DNA from: Planctomycetia bacterium
Lineage (GTDB): Bacteria > Planctomycetota > Planctomycetia > Pirellulales > Thermoguttaceae
Length of the DNA: 64,000 bases
Direction: 5' to 3'
NCBI GenBank assembly: GCA_030539295.1
Contig: JAUNSJ010000005.1
Span: 62,001 to 126,000 of the forward strand
Part shown: one piece after another, positions 45,690 to 54,429 of the stretch
How the letters are laid out: the number at the start of each line of letters is the position of its first letter
Position numbering within the stretch: the stretch's first letter is position 1
Notes under the pieces: generated by a model
The model's input: the letters and a program-made list of their open reading frames with translations, nothing else
Told to the model about the DNA's origin: nothing
Database searches by the model: none
Program-made: the position numbers and the translations under genes

Positions 45690-46451
45690 ATGTTTGCACA
45701 AGGTAAAAAAAGGAGAGTTTGCCCTATGAAGTCCCGAATGTTAACCATCTGCTTTGTTGTCATGTCGATGATTGGAGCTCAAGCTATGGCCCAGGAATGT
45801 GCCACGTGCTCCGATGTTTCCCCGTGCAACACCTGCAACGCTTGCTGCAGTAAACCATGTGAATTGTTTGGCGGTCTGAAAGACCTGCTCGCATGCCGCG
45901 CTTGTGCGCCGTGTGCCGCCCCGGTTTGTGCTCCGGAGCCTGCTTGTGCCCCGGCCGCTCCCGCTTGTGAGCCCGTTTGTGAGCCCGCTTGCCAGCCGGT
46001 TTGCAAACCCTGCAAGCCCCTTTGCAAGCCCCTCTTCAATCTTTGCAAGCCGGCCTGTGACCCCTGCAAGGTCAAGCCCTGCAAAGTGAAAAAATGCTGT
46101 GCCCCGGCTTGTGAGCCTGCTTGTGCCGCGCCGGCACCCGCTTGTGAGCCTGTTGCTGCCGAACCGGCTTGTGCTCCGGCCTGTGCCGCTCCGTGCTGCA
46201 AACCGTGCTGCATTACAATCGATTTCTCCCGCGTTAAGTGTGCCGTCATTCGTCCGGTTCAAGGTGCTCATCGGGCCGTTAATGGTCTGTTCTGTGCCCT
46301 GGCTGACGTGACCGCCCCACGCTGCAATCCGTGTGACTGTGGTGCCCCGGCTTGTGCCGCTTGTGCCGCGGAACCGGCTTGTGCTCCGGCTTGTGACGTT
46401 GCTCCGGCCGAAGCGATCGAAGCTCTCCCCGCCAGCCCGGCTGCCGAATGA
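45690..46451 (+). CDS. Cysteine-rich secreted protein
   Basis: A 253-residue protein with a signal peptide ending near MAQ and roughly 42 cysteines in the mature part. Repeats such as CEPACQPVCKPCKPLC and APACEPACA alternate Cys with Pro/Ala/Glu/Lys. The centre holds one Cys-poor patch (ITIDFSRVK..RPVQGAHRAVNG, about 180-205). Such proteins in Planctomycetes are thought to build a disulfide-bonded proteinaceous cell wall; here this is inference. GAGGAG stands before the ATG at 45690, and 45726 (AAGGAG) is an alternative. A strong terminator follows at 46513. Confidence 0.75.
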   Translation: MFAQGKKRRVCPMKSRMLTICFVVMSMIGAQAMAQECATCSDVSPCNTCNACCSKPCELFGGLKDLLACRACAPCAAPVCAPEPACAPAAPACEPVCEPACQPVCKPCKPLCKPLFNLCKPACDPCKVKPCKVKKCCAPACEPACAAPAPACEPVAAEPACAPACAAPCCKPCCITIDFSRVKCAVIRPVQGAHRAVNGLFCALADVTAPRCNPCDCGAPACAACAAEPACAPACDVAPAEAIEALPASPAAE

Positions 46452-46512
46452 GTGCTTGCGGAATGACTCCGGGCTGATTACCCGGGGATTCCTTCCAAAA
46501 ACAAACTATCCT

Positions 46513-46553
46513 TACCCTGTTGCGGGAAAACTCTTGCAACAGGGTATTTTTTT
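46513..46553 (+). terminator. Rho-independent terminator after the Cys-rich gene
   Basis: An 11-bp stem TACCCTGTTGC/GCAACAGGGTA (46513-46523 and 46536-46546) with a 12-nt loop, followed by seven T. Confidence 0.9.
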
Positions 46554-46697
46554 GTTATAATACCAACGTATTGTTGTATGGTCCCCAGTCGACGCCTGCC
46601 GGCATCCGCAGGCCGGATTCGGGTCGTGCAACGCGACCGTAAAAAAAACGAGCAACGCCCCTGTTCCTTTACACTATTGCCGAAAGGATATTCTATT

Positions 46698-47414
46698 ATG
46701 ATTGAACTTGGTGTTAATATTGACCATGTGGCCACCGTTCGACAAGCGCGGCAGACGGTGGAGCCGGACCCGGTCTGGGCAGCGGTCGCCGCGGAACTCG
46801 GTGGCGCCGACGGTATTACCGTTCATCTGCGGGAAGACCGTCGCCATATTCAGGATCGGGACGTTCGCCTACTCCGCGAGACGGTTCGCGTCAAGCTGAA
46901 TCTGGAGATGGCCTGTAACGACGATGTCCTGGCCGTGGCCTGCCAGGTCATACCGGACCAGGCGACACTCGTACCCGAAAAGCGTCAGGAGATTACGACC
47001 GAAGGCGGACTCGACGTCCTCGCCCAGCCGGACCATGTACGCCGCACGCTCGACGCACTGCACGACAAGGGCGTCTTTGTCAGTCTCTTTCTCGACCCCG
47101 TTCCCGCGCAAATTGAAATGGCTAAACGAATTGGGGCCGACGCCGTTGAACTTCATACCGGCACCTACTCCCTCGCCTCGCCGGCCAACGTGACTCGTGA
47201 ACTTAAAAAAATCATCGACGCGGGTAAACTCATAACCTCGCTCGGGATGCGTCTGCACGCCGGACACGGCCTGACCTTGCACAACGTCGAAAAAATCGCA
47301 CAAATTGACGCCATGGCCGAACTCAATATTGGCCACAGTATTATTGCCCGCGCCCTGTTTATCGGCCTGAAAGAGGCCGTTGCCGAAATGAAGCGAAAAA
47401 TTGTTTTACCGTAA
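46698..47414 (+). CDS. pdxJ: Pyridoxine 5'-phosphate synthase
   Basis: A 238-residue TIM barrel catalysing the last ring-closing step of DXP-dependent vitamin B6 synthesis. Signatures are [15 protein letters not shown] at residues 4-18, HLREDRRHI near 44, [10 protein letters not shown] near 152 and [10 protein letters not shown] near 190. The ATG at 46698 has GAAAGGA upstream and gives the normal family length; an ORF start at 46578 only adds non-homologous residues. It stands alone between two terminators. Confidence 0.95.
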   Translation: MIELGVNIDHVATVRQARQTVEPDPVWAAVAAELGGADGITVHLREDRRHIQDRDVRLLRETVRVKLNLEMACNDDVLAVACQVIPDQATLVPEKRQEITTEGGLDVLAQPDHVRRTLDALHDKGVFVSLFLDPVPAQIEMAKRIGADAVELHTGTYSLASPANVTRELKKIIDAGKLITSLGMRLHAGHGLTLHNVEKIAQIDAMAELNIGHSIIARALFIGLKEAVAEMKRKIVLP

Positions 47415-47426
47415 AGCCCTTAGCCC

Positions 47427-47477
47427 TTCCCGACTGAACGCAGGTCGGGAACGTGAGCAGTCGGGAACGCGTTTTTT
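47427..47477 (+). terminator. REP-derived terminator after pdxJ
   Basis: Family-A sequence forms a 10-bp stem TTCCCGACTG/CAGTCGGGAA (47427-47436 and 47458-47467), followed by CGCG and six T. The same repeat unit occurs in many other gaps. Confidence 0.7.
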
Positions 47478-47488
47478 GGCACGGATTT

Positions 47489-47725
47489 TGCTATAATAAA
47501 GATACGTCGTAACGAGGTCAGGAAGGCGTCAGGCACGACGGTGAGTTAACGAGCGGGCACTGGGCACGCTCAGCCAACGGGAAGAAGAGTCGGGTTCGAG
47601 GCGGCACGAAGGCTTCCGGGTCAACGGTTCCAAGCGACGACAGGGAACAAACGGCCGGTAAAACCCCTCTGAACCCTCCAAAAACAACAAAAATTTCGAT
47701 TTTTATCGATAAAATTTTGTTTTTT
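47489..47725 (+). ncRNA. Candidate small RNA between pdxJ and DUF1559
   Basis: An extended -10 box TGCTATAAT (47489-47497) and, about 220 bp later, an imperfect hairpin ACAAAAATTTCGAT/ATCGATAAAATTTTGT (47687-47720) followed by a T-run. The stretch between has several short inverted repeats (CGTCGT/ACGACG, GAGCG/CGCTC) and no good ORF. I recognise no family, so this is a structural guess. Confidence 0.35.
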
Positions 47726-47998
47726 CGGCGGGGGCCTCTTGATTTTCTTCCCGTTAGCGAGTAACCTAGATAGTAAGCTGGATTGTTCTTGTTTCCACAA
47801 AACAATCTCATTAAGGATGGAAAAAGGTGCGGAAAGTAAGGTGCTTAACAGAAATCTTACCGAACGTGCCCGGACAAAGAGTTTCAAATTGACCCACTCG
47901 TGACTCGTTCCGTTGCATTTTGAAACAGCGTTTTTAGACCCTGTGGTTGGGTACGAAAACGGTAACATAAAACCTTAGCATGAAAAAGGAAGAAAACC

Positions 47999-49051
47999 AT
48001 GAAAAAGACACTAAAAAAAGGCTTTACCCTGATTGAGCTGCTCGTCGTCATCTCCATTATTGGAATGCTCGCCGGTATGCTGCTCCCCGCCGTACAGAAC
48101 GCCCGTGAGGCCGCTCGACGCGCCGTCTGTATCAACAACCAAAAGAACATCGCTCTTGCGTTCAATACGTATCACAGCGCAAGAAACAAGTTCCCCCAAT
48201 TCGCACAAACAGTGGTCCTGAGCGACAATACGGTTGATACTCCTCATACCGATGTTGCCCCATGGGTTGCTATTCTGCTCCCCAACATGGAAGGCGTTCA
48301 GATTTGGGACAACTTCGTCCAGGGAAGTCTCTCTGACGCTGACCGCAGACCGGCCATTTCGCTTCCCTTCCTGCATTGTAAGAGTGCCGGAACCCAGGAA
48401 GAGGGTGGTAATTCCTACGTAGCCAACTGCGGTTACGCTGATTATAAACACGGAACAAGGAGTACGGATAGCGTTGGTGATACTTCGAAGAATTACGGTA
48501 TGCTTACTGACGGGCATACTTCACTCATAAGTGGCACAAATTACTACAAAACGGGAAGCTCCCTCTCGATCGATGACGTTGTCGACGGAACAACCAACAC
48601 ACTGCTCGTTTCCGAAAACCTGCAGTCTGGACAGCTTGCCAGCAATAGCTGGGACTATAGTGAATACGCTGTCGGTTTCTGCTACGGGGCAACAGGGCCA
48701 ACCACCGCGCCGTCGGGCCAACCCATTACGCTGTTCAGCCAAATTGTGCAGTCTTTTACGGCTTTGAGTAGTAGCTTGGCTTGCTCTAATATTGACGCGG
48801 TAGCCTCTACAGATATTGAGAAGACTCCCGTTAAGATCAATACGTGTGCCAAAGATGTCACCGGCGCGAAGAGCTGGTACACCGCACGTCCATCGTCGAA
48901 CCATCCGGGTGTTGTTGTCGCGGCTATGGTTGATGGTAGCGTTCGCGTTATGAACGAAGGTGTGAGCCCGGTTCCGTACATTCGGGCCATGGTTCCGAAT
49001 GACAAGAAGGTTGGTTTCACGGGCGTATTCAAGATCAACGACCTTGACTAA
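47999..49051 (+). CDS. DUF1559 pseudopilin-like protein (lone)
   Basis: A 350-residue DUF1559 protein with an intact leader [17 protein letters not shown] near residue 7 and the closing motif [25 protein letters not shown] precedes the ATG. It has no lipoprotein or propeller partner, and both flanks are repeat-rich. Its sequence diverges from the other four ([19 protein letters not shown]), so it belongs to another branch of the family. Confidence 0.88.
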   Translation: MKKTLKKGFTLIELLVVISIIGMLAGMLLPAVQNAREAARRAVCINNQKNIALAFNTYHSARNKFPQFAQTVVLSDNTVDTPHTDVAPWVAILLPNMEGVQIWDNFVQGSLSDADRRPAISLPFLHCKSAGTQEEGGNSYVANCGYADYKHGTRSTDSVGDTSKNYGMLTDGHTSLISGTNYYKTGSSLSIDDVVDGTTNTLLVSENLQSGQLASNSWDYSEYAVGFCYGATGPTTAPSGQPITLFSQIVQSFTALSSSLACSNIDAVASTDIEKTPVKINTCAKDVTGAKSWYTARPSSNHPGVVVAAMVDGSVRVMNEGVSPVPYIRAMVPNDKKVGFTGVFKINDLD

Positions 49052-49304
49052 TTTGGGCTAATCGGGTTTCCTGCGGGGCGAGCGCCGCCCCGGGGACCTG
49101 AGCTGTACTGTTCGGGCAACCGAAGGAAGACCGGCCCGTTTCCTTTTTCATGCACAATACCCGTGGTTTGCGGGTCGGGCATTCGTGGATTGTCCCGTAT
49201 TGGAAACGCTTCGCACCTGGCGAGGCGTTTCTGCTTTTCTTGGCTTAATTTTAACCGTATTAAGAGTGCGTTCAACCGTATTGTCTTTCGTTGCGGCTGT
49301 GATC

Positions 49305-49442
49305 CCCTCTGCGATCCTTTGCGAACTCTACGCGATATATAATTCCTCAATATAGAATAAGTTACAGATACCGTGGCCGGCCTCAAATGCCTTCCCAATG
49401 ACGGGGTTAATTTTAGCACGCGGAGTTCGCAGGGGAACGCAG
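49305..49442 (+). repeat. MITE-like B element, copy 1
   Basis: Left terminal repeat CTGCGATCCTTTGCGAACTC (49309-49328) and right end CGCGGAGTTCGCAGGGGAAC (from 49419) are imperfect inverted repeats around an AT-rich interior with CTCAATATAG. A REP-like A element follows directly. Confidence 0.6.
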
Positions 49443-49507
49443 TTATTGCTGGGTCGCGACCTGCAAGCAGTCGCTCCCACGCGTCAGCGTGACCGGTTCC
49501 GATGCTG

Positions 49508-49646
49508 CCCTCTGCGATCCTTTGCGAACTCTGCGCGCTATATAATTCCTCAATATAGAATAAGTTACAGATACCGTGGCCGGCCTCAAATGCCTTCTCA
49601 AATGACGGGGCTAGTTTTAGCACGCGGTGTTCGCAGGGGAGCGCAG
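49508..49646 (+). repeat. MITE-like B element, copy 2
   Basis: Same structure as copy 1, about 203 bp downstream, with few differences. Left end 49512-49537, right end 49623-49646. Confidence 0.6.
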
Positions 49647-49717
49647 TTATTGCTGGGTCGCGACCTGCAAGCAGTCGCTCCCGAGTGTGTTGGTCGTACA
49701 GGGCGGGGGTCCCGAAC

Positions 49718-49792
49718 GTTATTGCTGGTTCCCGACCTGCGAGCAGTCGGGAACGGGGGCAATCGGGAACAGGGATCAGTCGGGAACGGGAG
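49718..49792. repeat. A-family repeats reaching into the araB 3' end
   Basis: Three consecutive CAGTCGGGAAC-like units. The last supplies the stop codon and final residues (PVPD) of araB on the minus strand, so a repeat has replaced the original 3' end. Confidence 0.55.
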
Positions 49793-51443
49793 CTTCCCGG
49801 ATGGCAATGAGCTCTTTCATAAGGCTTGCCATGGGGGCGTTGGGACAGCCGAATGCGTCGTGCATTTTTTTGTAGATCCGATAGAGTCTGGCGTAGACGG
49901 GGACGGCGGCCGGGCAGGGTTCGGCGGCGGTTATGAGCGGTGCGGCCATGGCACGCTGCGCGTCGGCAACGTTGGAATAGGCCTTACCGGCCACGGCTCC
50001 GAATATGGCGGCGCCCAAGGCACACGTCTGCGAGGACCGCGTAACCCGCATGGGACGATTGCACACGTCGGCATAAATCTGCATCAGGAGCGGGTTCTTT
50101 TCCGCAATTCCGCCGCAATTCAAAACCTCGGCCACAGCAACGCCATACCGCTCAAACTGATTGATAATCGTCAGGGCGCCAAAGGCGGTCGCCTCAATCA
50201 GTGCCCGATAATACTCCGCCGCCGTCGTGTGCAAGGTTGTGCCCAGCATGAGTCCGGACAGGAGCGGATCGGTCAGAATCGTGCGATTCCCATTATTCCA
50301 GTCGAGTGCGACCAGGCCGCTCTGGCCCGGCTTTAGACGCGCTGCCTGTTGCATGAGTTCGGCGTGGCCTCCGCCCTGCCCCGCAGGCGAGAAATTTTTG
50401 ACGAACCAGTTAAAAATATCGCCGACCGCCGACTGCCCCGCTTCCAGGCCGTACATATCCGGCAGGACAGAACCCGGGACAATCCCGCACAGACCAGGTA
50501 TGTCGCCCAGCGGTCTGTCGAGCGGAGCGACCATAATATCACAGGTACTCGTACCGATAATTTTCACCAGGCATCCGGGTCGTATTCCGGCGCCAACGGC
50601 GCCGAAGTGGGCATCGAACCCGCCGGTCGCCACAGGCGTATTCGGGAGCAGGCCCAGCGACTCGGACCATTCGGGAGACAGGAATCCGGCCGGTCGGTCC
50701 GACGTCTGCGGCTCGCTCATGCCGTCGCACCAACGTGCAAGTTGCGGATGAAGTGAGGTCAAAAAGGAGCGGGAGGGCCAGCCTCCCCACTGCCGGTGCC
50801 AGAGGCCTTTATGACCCGCGGCGCAGAGCGACCGCACAATCTTCTCCGGACGCGTCTGTCCGACCAGTACGCCAGGTATATAGTCGGCAAGTTCCACCCA
50901 ACCTCCGGCAGCGTCGGCCAGGTCCGGTTCCGTGCGGCAGAAATGAAGGGCCTTTGCCCAAAACCATTCGCTACTATAGACCCCGCCGCATTTCGTTAGA
51001 TAAGGCTCGTTCGACTCCCGGGCACGCGTACTAATCTCCTCCGCCTCGGCAAAGGAGGTGTGGTCCTTCCAGAGCCAGGCCATGGCCGCCGGGTTCTCTC
51101 GGAATCGGTCCTGAAACGAGAGCGGATTGCCCTGCTCGTCGACCGGAACCGGCGTTGACCCCGTCGTATCGATACCAATTCCGGCGAGTCGGTCGGGAGT
51201 AAAACCGTTCTTCGTCGCTTCGGCGATTGCGGTGCGGACGGAGTCGCGCAGTCCGGCCAGCCAGTCGGCGGGATTCTGTCGCGCCAGGAGCGGCTGTCCG
51301 GGGTCCACGACCACGCCGTCGACTCCACTTGCGTACGGCGCAACCGCACTGGCAACTTCCTCTCCGCTTACTATATCGACAATCAGAGCGCGGACACTTC
51401 CGGTCCCGTAATCCAGACCGAGTGCAAACTGTTTCTTATCCAT
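49776..51443 (-). CDS. araB: Ribulokinase
   Basis: A 555-residue FGGY kinase of the AraB subfamily, phosphorylating L-ribulose (and ribulose-like pentuloses). GLDYGTGSVRALIVD at residues 9-23, GIDTTGSTPVPVD near 89, DHTSFAEA near 127 and GGFDAHFGAVGAG near 274 are ribulokinase-like. The last residues PVPD and the stop are encoded by a family-A repeat. It is the last gene of the operon HpcH aldolase, BASS, araD, araB. No araA isomerase is in the window. Confidence 0.9.
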   Translation of the reverse strand: MDKKQFALGLDYGTGSVRALIVDIVSGEEVASAVAPYASGVDGVVVDPGQPLLARQNPADWLAGLRDSVRTAIAEATKNGFTPDRLAGIGIDTTGSTPVPVDEQGNPLSFQDRFRENPAAMAWLWKDHTSFAEAEEISTRARESNEPYLTKCGGVYSSEWFWAKALHFCRTEPDLADAAGGWVELADYIPGVLVGQTRPEKIVRSLCAAGHKGLWHRQWGGWPSRSFLTSLHPQLARWCDGMSEPQTSDRPAGFLSPEWSESLGLLPNTPVATGGFDAHFGAVGAGIRPGCLVKIIGTSTCDIMVAPLDRPLGDIPGLCGIVPGSVLPDMYGLEAGQSAVGDIFNWFVKNFSPAGQGGGHAELMQQAARLKPGQSGLVALDWNNGNRTILTDPLLSGLMLGTTLHTTAAEYYRALIEATAFGALTIINQFERYGVAVAEVLNCGGIAEKNPLLMQIYADVCNRPMRVTRSSQTCALGAAIFGAVAGKAYSNVADAQRAMAAPLITAAEPCPAAVPVYARLYRIYKKMHDAFGCPNAPMASLMKELIAIREAPVPD

Positions 51444-51464
51444 TTCGCGAGTTCCTTTGTTGTA

Positions 51465-52160
51465 TTACGACTGGCCGTACCAGGCACAAGCCCCATGCTT
51501 GCGGTAAAAATGATAGTGGAGAAGTTCCGGGTCGGGGTCAGGCGACGGATTGAGCGTTCGGGTCATGGTGGCCAACTTCGCCGCCTGTTCCAATACAATC
51601 GCGGTTTCGACCGCGTGGTCAACCGAGTTCCCCCAGGTAAACGGGCCATGCGAGGCGACCAGCACAGCCGGCATTTCCAGCGGCGATAAATTCCGCTCCT
51701 GAAACGTTTCGATAATAACGCTTCCTGTCTCCCACTCGTAGCGTGAGCCAATTTCCCCAGCGGCCAAGGCACGCGTGCACGGAACATCGCCGCGGAAATA
51801 ATCCGCTTGCGTTGTACCCAGATTCGGCAGGTCGCGACGCGCCTGGGCCCAGACGGTGGCGAACGTCGAATGTGTGTGCACAATTCCGCCCAGCTCCGGA
51901 AACGCAAGATAGAGCCGCCGATGCGTTGCCGTATCGCATGACGGACGCAACGAACCTTCGATAACGTCCCCGCTGGCCAGATCAACGACGACCATATCGT
52001 CGGGCGTCATCTTCTCGTAAGCGACTCCGGACGGTTTAATAACCAGCAGCCGTCCGGATGCGTCCCGAGCGCTTGCGTTGCCCCAGGTCAAAATCACAAG
52101 CTGCTCTCGCACCAGTCGCAAGTTCGCGTCGCAGACCTCTTGTTTCAGGGTTTCGAGCAT
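51465..52160 (-). CDS. araD: L-ribulose-5-phosphate 4-epimerase
   Basis: A 231-residue class II aldolase/epimerase. SGVAYEKMTPDDMVVVD near residue 44, the zinc-binding HTHSTFATVWAQ near 95 and SHGPFTWG near 170 match AraD, which converts L-ribulose-5-phosphate to D-xylulose-5-phosphate. The gene overlaps the BASS gene by 16 bp and lies 21 bp before araB. FucA and SgbE are close relatives, but the full set of motifs and the araB neighbour favour AraD. Confidence 0.9.
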   Translation of the reverse strand: MLETLKQEVCDANLRLVREQLVILTWGNASARDASGRLLVIKPSGVAYEKMTPDDMVVVDLASGDVIEGSLRPSCDTATHRRLYLAFPELGGIVHTHSTFATVWAQARRDLPNLGTTQADYFRGDVPCTRALAAGEIGSRYEWETGSVIIETFQERNLSPLEMPAVLVASHGPFTWGNSVDHAVETAIVLEQAAKLATMTRTLNPSPDPDPELLHYHFYRKHGACAWYGQS

Positions 52161-53335
52161 AGCGCGTCCTCATTGACCTCAGGCAACAACGATGTTGAAC
52201 CGGCGAGCGGCTCCTTGTCAGAGGAGTCATTCGCATTGTCAGAATTGTCGTTCTCGTCGTTATTGTCATTCTTTATAGGGCGACCGCGCCACCAGATGGC
52301 CAGGGTTGCTCCGGTTATATTCATTAGCGGGGAACAGATCGCCGGGGCCAGCCCCATCGTGGCCGCCCGACCCAAACCAATCGCCAGTCCGGCCGCCAGA
52401 CCTCCGTTCTGCATACCGACTTCCATGGAGACCGTGCGGCACGATCGCTCGTCCAGCCGACATGCCTTGGCCAACCAGTACCCGAGAATATAGCCTACCG
52501 TATTGTGTAAAAGGCAGGCGAATACAAGCAGTGCCCCGACCTTCATGAGATTGTCACGCCCGGCCGCATTGATGAAAACAATCGTCAGGAGAAGTCCTAT
52601 CATTGAGAGGAACGCCAGATGCTTCTCCATCTTTTTCGTCGTTTTCGGCAGTAGGGCACGGAACGTCAGACCTGCGGCGATCGGCAGAACAACGAGCCGT
52701 ACTATATCCCACGTCATTTGCATGTAATCCAAATCGAGCGACGTTCCGATGAGCGCCTTCATCCAGAGCGGCGTTATGATCGGACCGAGTAGTGTCGCCA
52801 CAGCCGTTAAGGTTACCGAAAGGGCCATGTTCGCCTTGGCCAGAAAGTTCATAACGTTCGACGCTATCCCGGACGGAACGCAGCCGACGAGTATTATGCC
52901 TGCGGCAACTTCTTTCGGCAGGGGCAATGTAGTCGCAATAAGGAACCCGGCGACCGGCATAATCATGAACTGGGCAAAGACGCCAATGAGAACACCCCAC
53001 GGCTGACGCGTTACCTGCCGAAAGTCGGCCAGCGATAGCTGCGTGCCCATGCCGAACATAATTAATTGCAGAACCGGAATGACGAACTTCGTGGTCGGCA
53101 CACCGAACCAGTTCAGATAAAGGCCCGGAAAATACATACTGGAAGTCACGCACCCGAGTACGACCAGCGGATAACAGAAAGGCCGGCCCAGTTCACTTCC
53201 TCTGGCCAGTATCGCAGCAGCGAGCCAAAAGAGAATAAAGCAGACGCCGCCGAACTGCGGTAAGTGCAGCGACGTCAGCAAGACGAACAGACCAAGGCAC
53301 ACGATGGGTACAAGTCGCAAAATGTTTCGGACCAT
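52145..53335 (-). CDS. Bile acid:sodium symporter-family (BASS) transporter
   Basis: A 396-residue inner-membrane protein with about ten helices. GMGTQLSLADF near residue 96, GCVPSGIASNVMNFLAKAN near 151 and SMEVGMQNGGLA near 305 are BASS signatures of the crossover sodium sites. The C-terminus ends in a hydrophilic Asn/Asp/Ser-rich tail. BASS proteins take up bile acids, pyruvate, pantoate and other organic anions; in an arabinose-type operon the solute is uncertain. The stop overlaps araD by 16 bp. Confidence 0.85.
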   Translation of the reverse strand: MVRNILRLVPIVCLGLFVLLTSLHLPQFGGVCFILFWLAAAILARGSELGRPFCYPLVVLGCVTSSMYFPGLYLNWFGVPTTKFVIPVLQLIMFGMGTQLSLADFRQVTRQPWGVLIGVFAQFMIMPVAGFLIATTLPLPKEVAAGIILVGCVPSGIASNVMNFLAKANMALSVTLTAVATLLGPIITPLWMKALIGTSLDLDYMQMTWDIVRLVVLPIAAGLTFRALLPKTTKKMEKHLAFLSMIGLLLTIVFINAAGRDNLMKVGALLVFACLLHNTVGYILGYWLAKACRLDERSCRTVSMEVGMQNGGLAAGLAIGLGRAATMGLAPAICSPLMNITGATLAIWWRGRPIKNDNNDENDNSDNANDSSDKEPLAGSTSLLPEVNEDALCSKP

Positions 53336-53357
53336 AAAGTCGGTCGTCTCCTCTCAT

Positions 53358-54221
53358 TTACGGCATAGCCGTCGCACTACTGTTAACCGTTGCAGACAAA
53401 ACACGCGGTTTAATCGGAATCGATTCCATCTTCTTATCGTTCAGGCCAAGCTTGACCGTTTGCATACCCAGCTTAAGACCAACTCCGAATCGCTCCACGT
53501 CGGAATCAAGCGAAATGAATCGCAAACCATCTTCATAAAACTGCTCAACGAGTTCAGGACGCACAAAGTTTCCGCCGCCGTAAATCCCCTTGCTCTTGGC
53601 AACACGGAGAATGTGCTGAACGGCGTCGTGGATCGGGCCTTCGGCCAGATTATTCGGCTTGCCGAGCGAGAGCGACAGGTCCATATTGCCGACGAACGCC
53701 ACGTCAATGCCCGGCACAGACAGAATTTCATCCAGACGGTCGAGTGCCGTTGACGTTTCTATTTGCGTTACGAGCAGAAGATTGTCATTTGCCTCGCTTG
53801 TATAGCTGTCGCGATCCTGCTCCTGAAACTGGGTATGAGGACAGCAGAAGGAAAGGCCTCGCTTACCGAGAGGGGGATATTTCATCATGGCAACCGCCTC
53901 TTGCACCTGCTCCGGCGACTCAACGACCGGGACCACAATTCCGGTTATTCCGCAATCGAGGACCGACTGAAAGAATTCCCGTCGCACGGCCGGAACGCGC
54001 ACCATCGGCTGGCATTTACAGCCACGAAAGCCCGGTACCATTGCCGACAGGTCCTGATTCGTAAAGGAACAGTGCTCCATGTCGAAAATGGCAAAGTCGT
54101 AGCCTGCCGCGTCGAGCAAAACGCCCATATTCGGCGTGCGAAACTCCGTGATAAAAATCCCTGTTACCGTCTCTCCATTGCGAAGACGACTCTTTAACGA
54201 TTTGGTTTTTAAGTCTGTCAT
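53358..54221 (-). CDS. HpcH/HpaI-family pyruvate aldolase
   Basis: A 287-residue class II (metal-dependent) aldolase of the HpcH/HpaI type, TIM barrel. FAIFDMEHCSF near residue 43, MVRVPAVRREFF near 73, QIETSTALDRLDEI near 152 and GNMDLSLSLG near 177 place the catalytic and metal-binding residues. Relatives cleave 2-keto-3-deoxy sugar acids to pyruvate plus an aldehyde. It heads the operon with BASS and AraDB, so a pentonate-derived keto-deoxy acid is an attractive substrate but remains inference. Confidence 0.85.
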   Translation of the reverse strand: MTDLKTKSLKSRLRNGETVTGIFITEFRTPNMGVLLDAAGYDFAIFDMEHCSFTNQDLSAMVPGFRGCKCQPMVRVPAVRREFFQSVLDCGITGIVVPVVESPEQVQEAVAMMKYPPLGKRGLSFCCPHTQFQEQDRDSYTSEANDNLLLVTQIETSTALDRLDEILSVPGIDVAFVGNMDLSLSLGKPNNLAEGPIHDAVQHILRVAKSKGIYGGGNFVRPELVEQFYEDGLRFISLDSDVERFGVGLKLGMQTVKLGLNDKKMESIPIKPRVLSATVNSSATAMP

Positions 54222-54363
54222 TCCTTCTCTTTTACTTTCTTCTCTTCAGGACCGTTGACGATTGAGCGTTGGACACCCGCACACAACGGACCTGTATTCC
54301 TGTTTGCAACTTTTCATTGCACAAAACTGTATCTTACATGGCCGGCACAAAATTTTATCCACA

Positions 54364-54401
54364 GATTCCGCGTGACCCTGTAGCCAGACTTACACGGAAT
54401 C
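54364..54401 (-). terminator. Inverted repeat ending the sialidase operon
   Basis: GATTCCGTGT and ACGCGGAATC form a 10-bp stem (one G-U) around an 18-nt loop, starting 29 nt after the sialidase stop. No T-run follows, so it may act as an RNA stabiliser or weak terminator. Confidence 0.4.
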
Positions 54402-54429
54402 CATGAAGGAAAAATTGTGTGACCCCTTC

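Larger units (their letters stand above)
49052..49775. repeat. Tandem repeat region with elements B and A
   Basis: Two near-identical copies of about 175 bp lie at 49305-49478 and 49508-49682. Each is a B element joined to a forward A element. A third A-family cluster follows at 49718-49792. No gene is seen. Confidence 0.75.

Noticed and set aside
47489-47725. Assignment of the candidate RNA to tmRNA, SRP RNA or RNase P RNA
   Set aside because: None of the conserved core motifs of these families is present.
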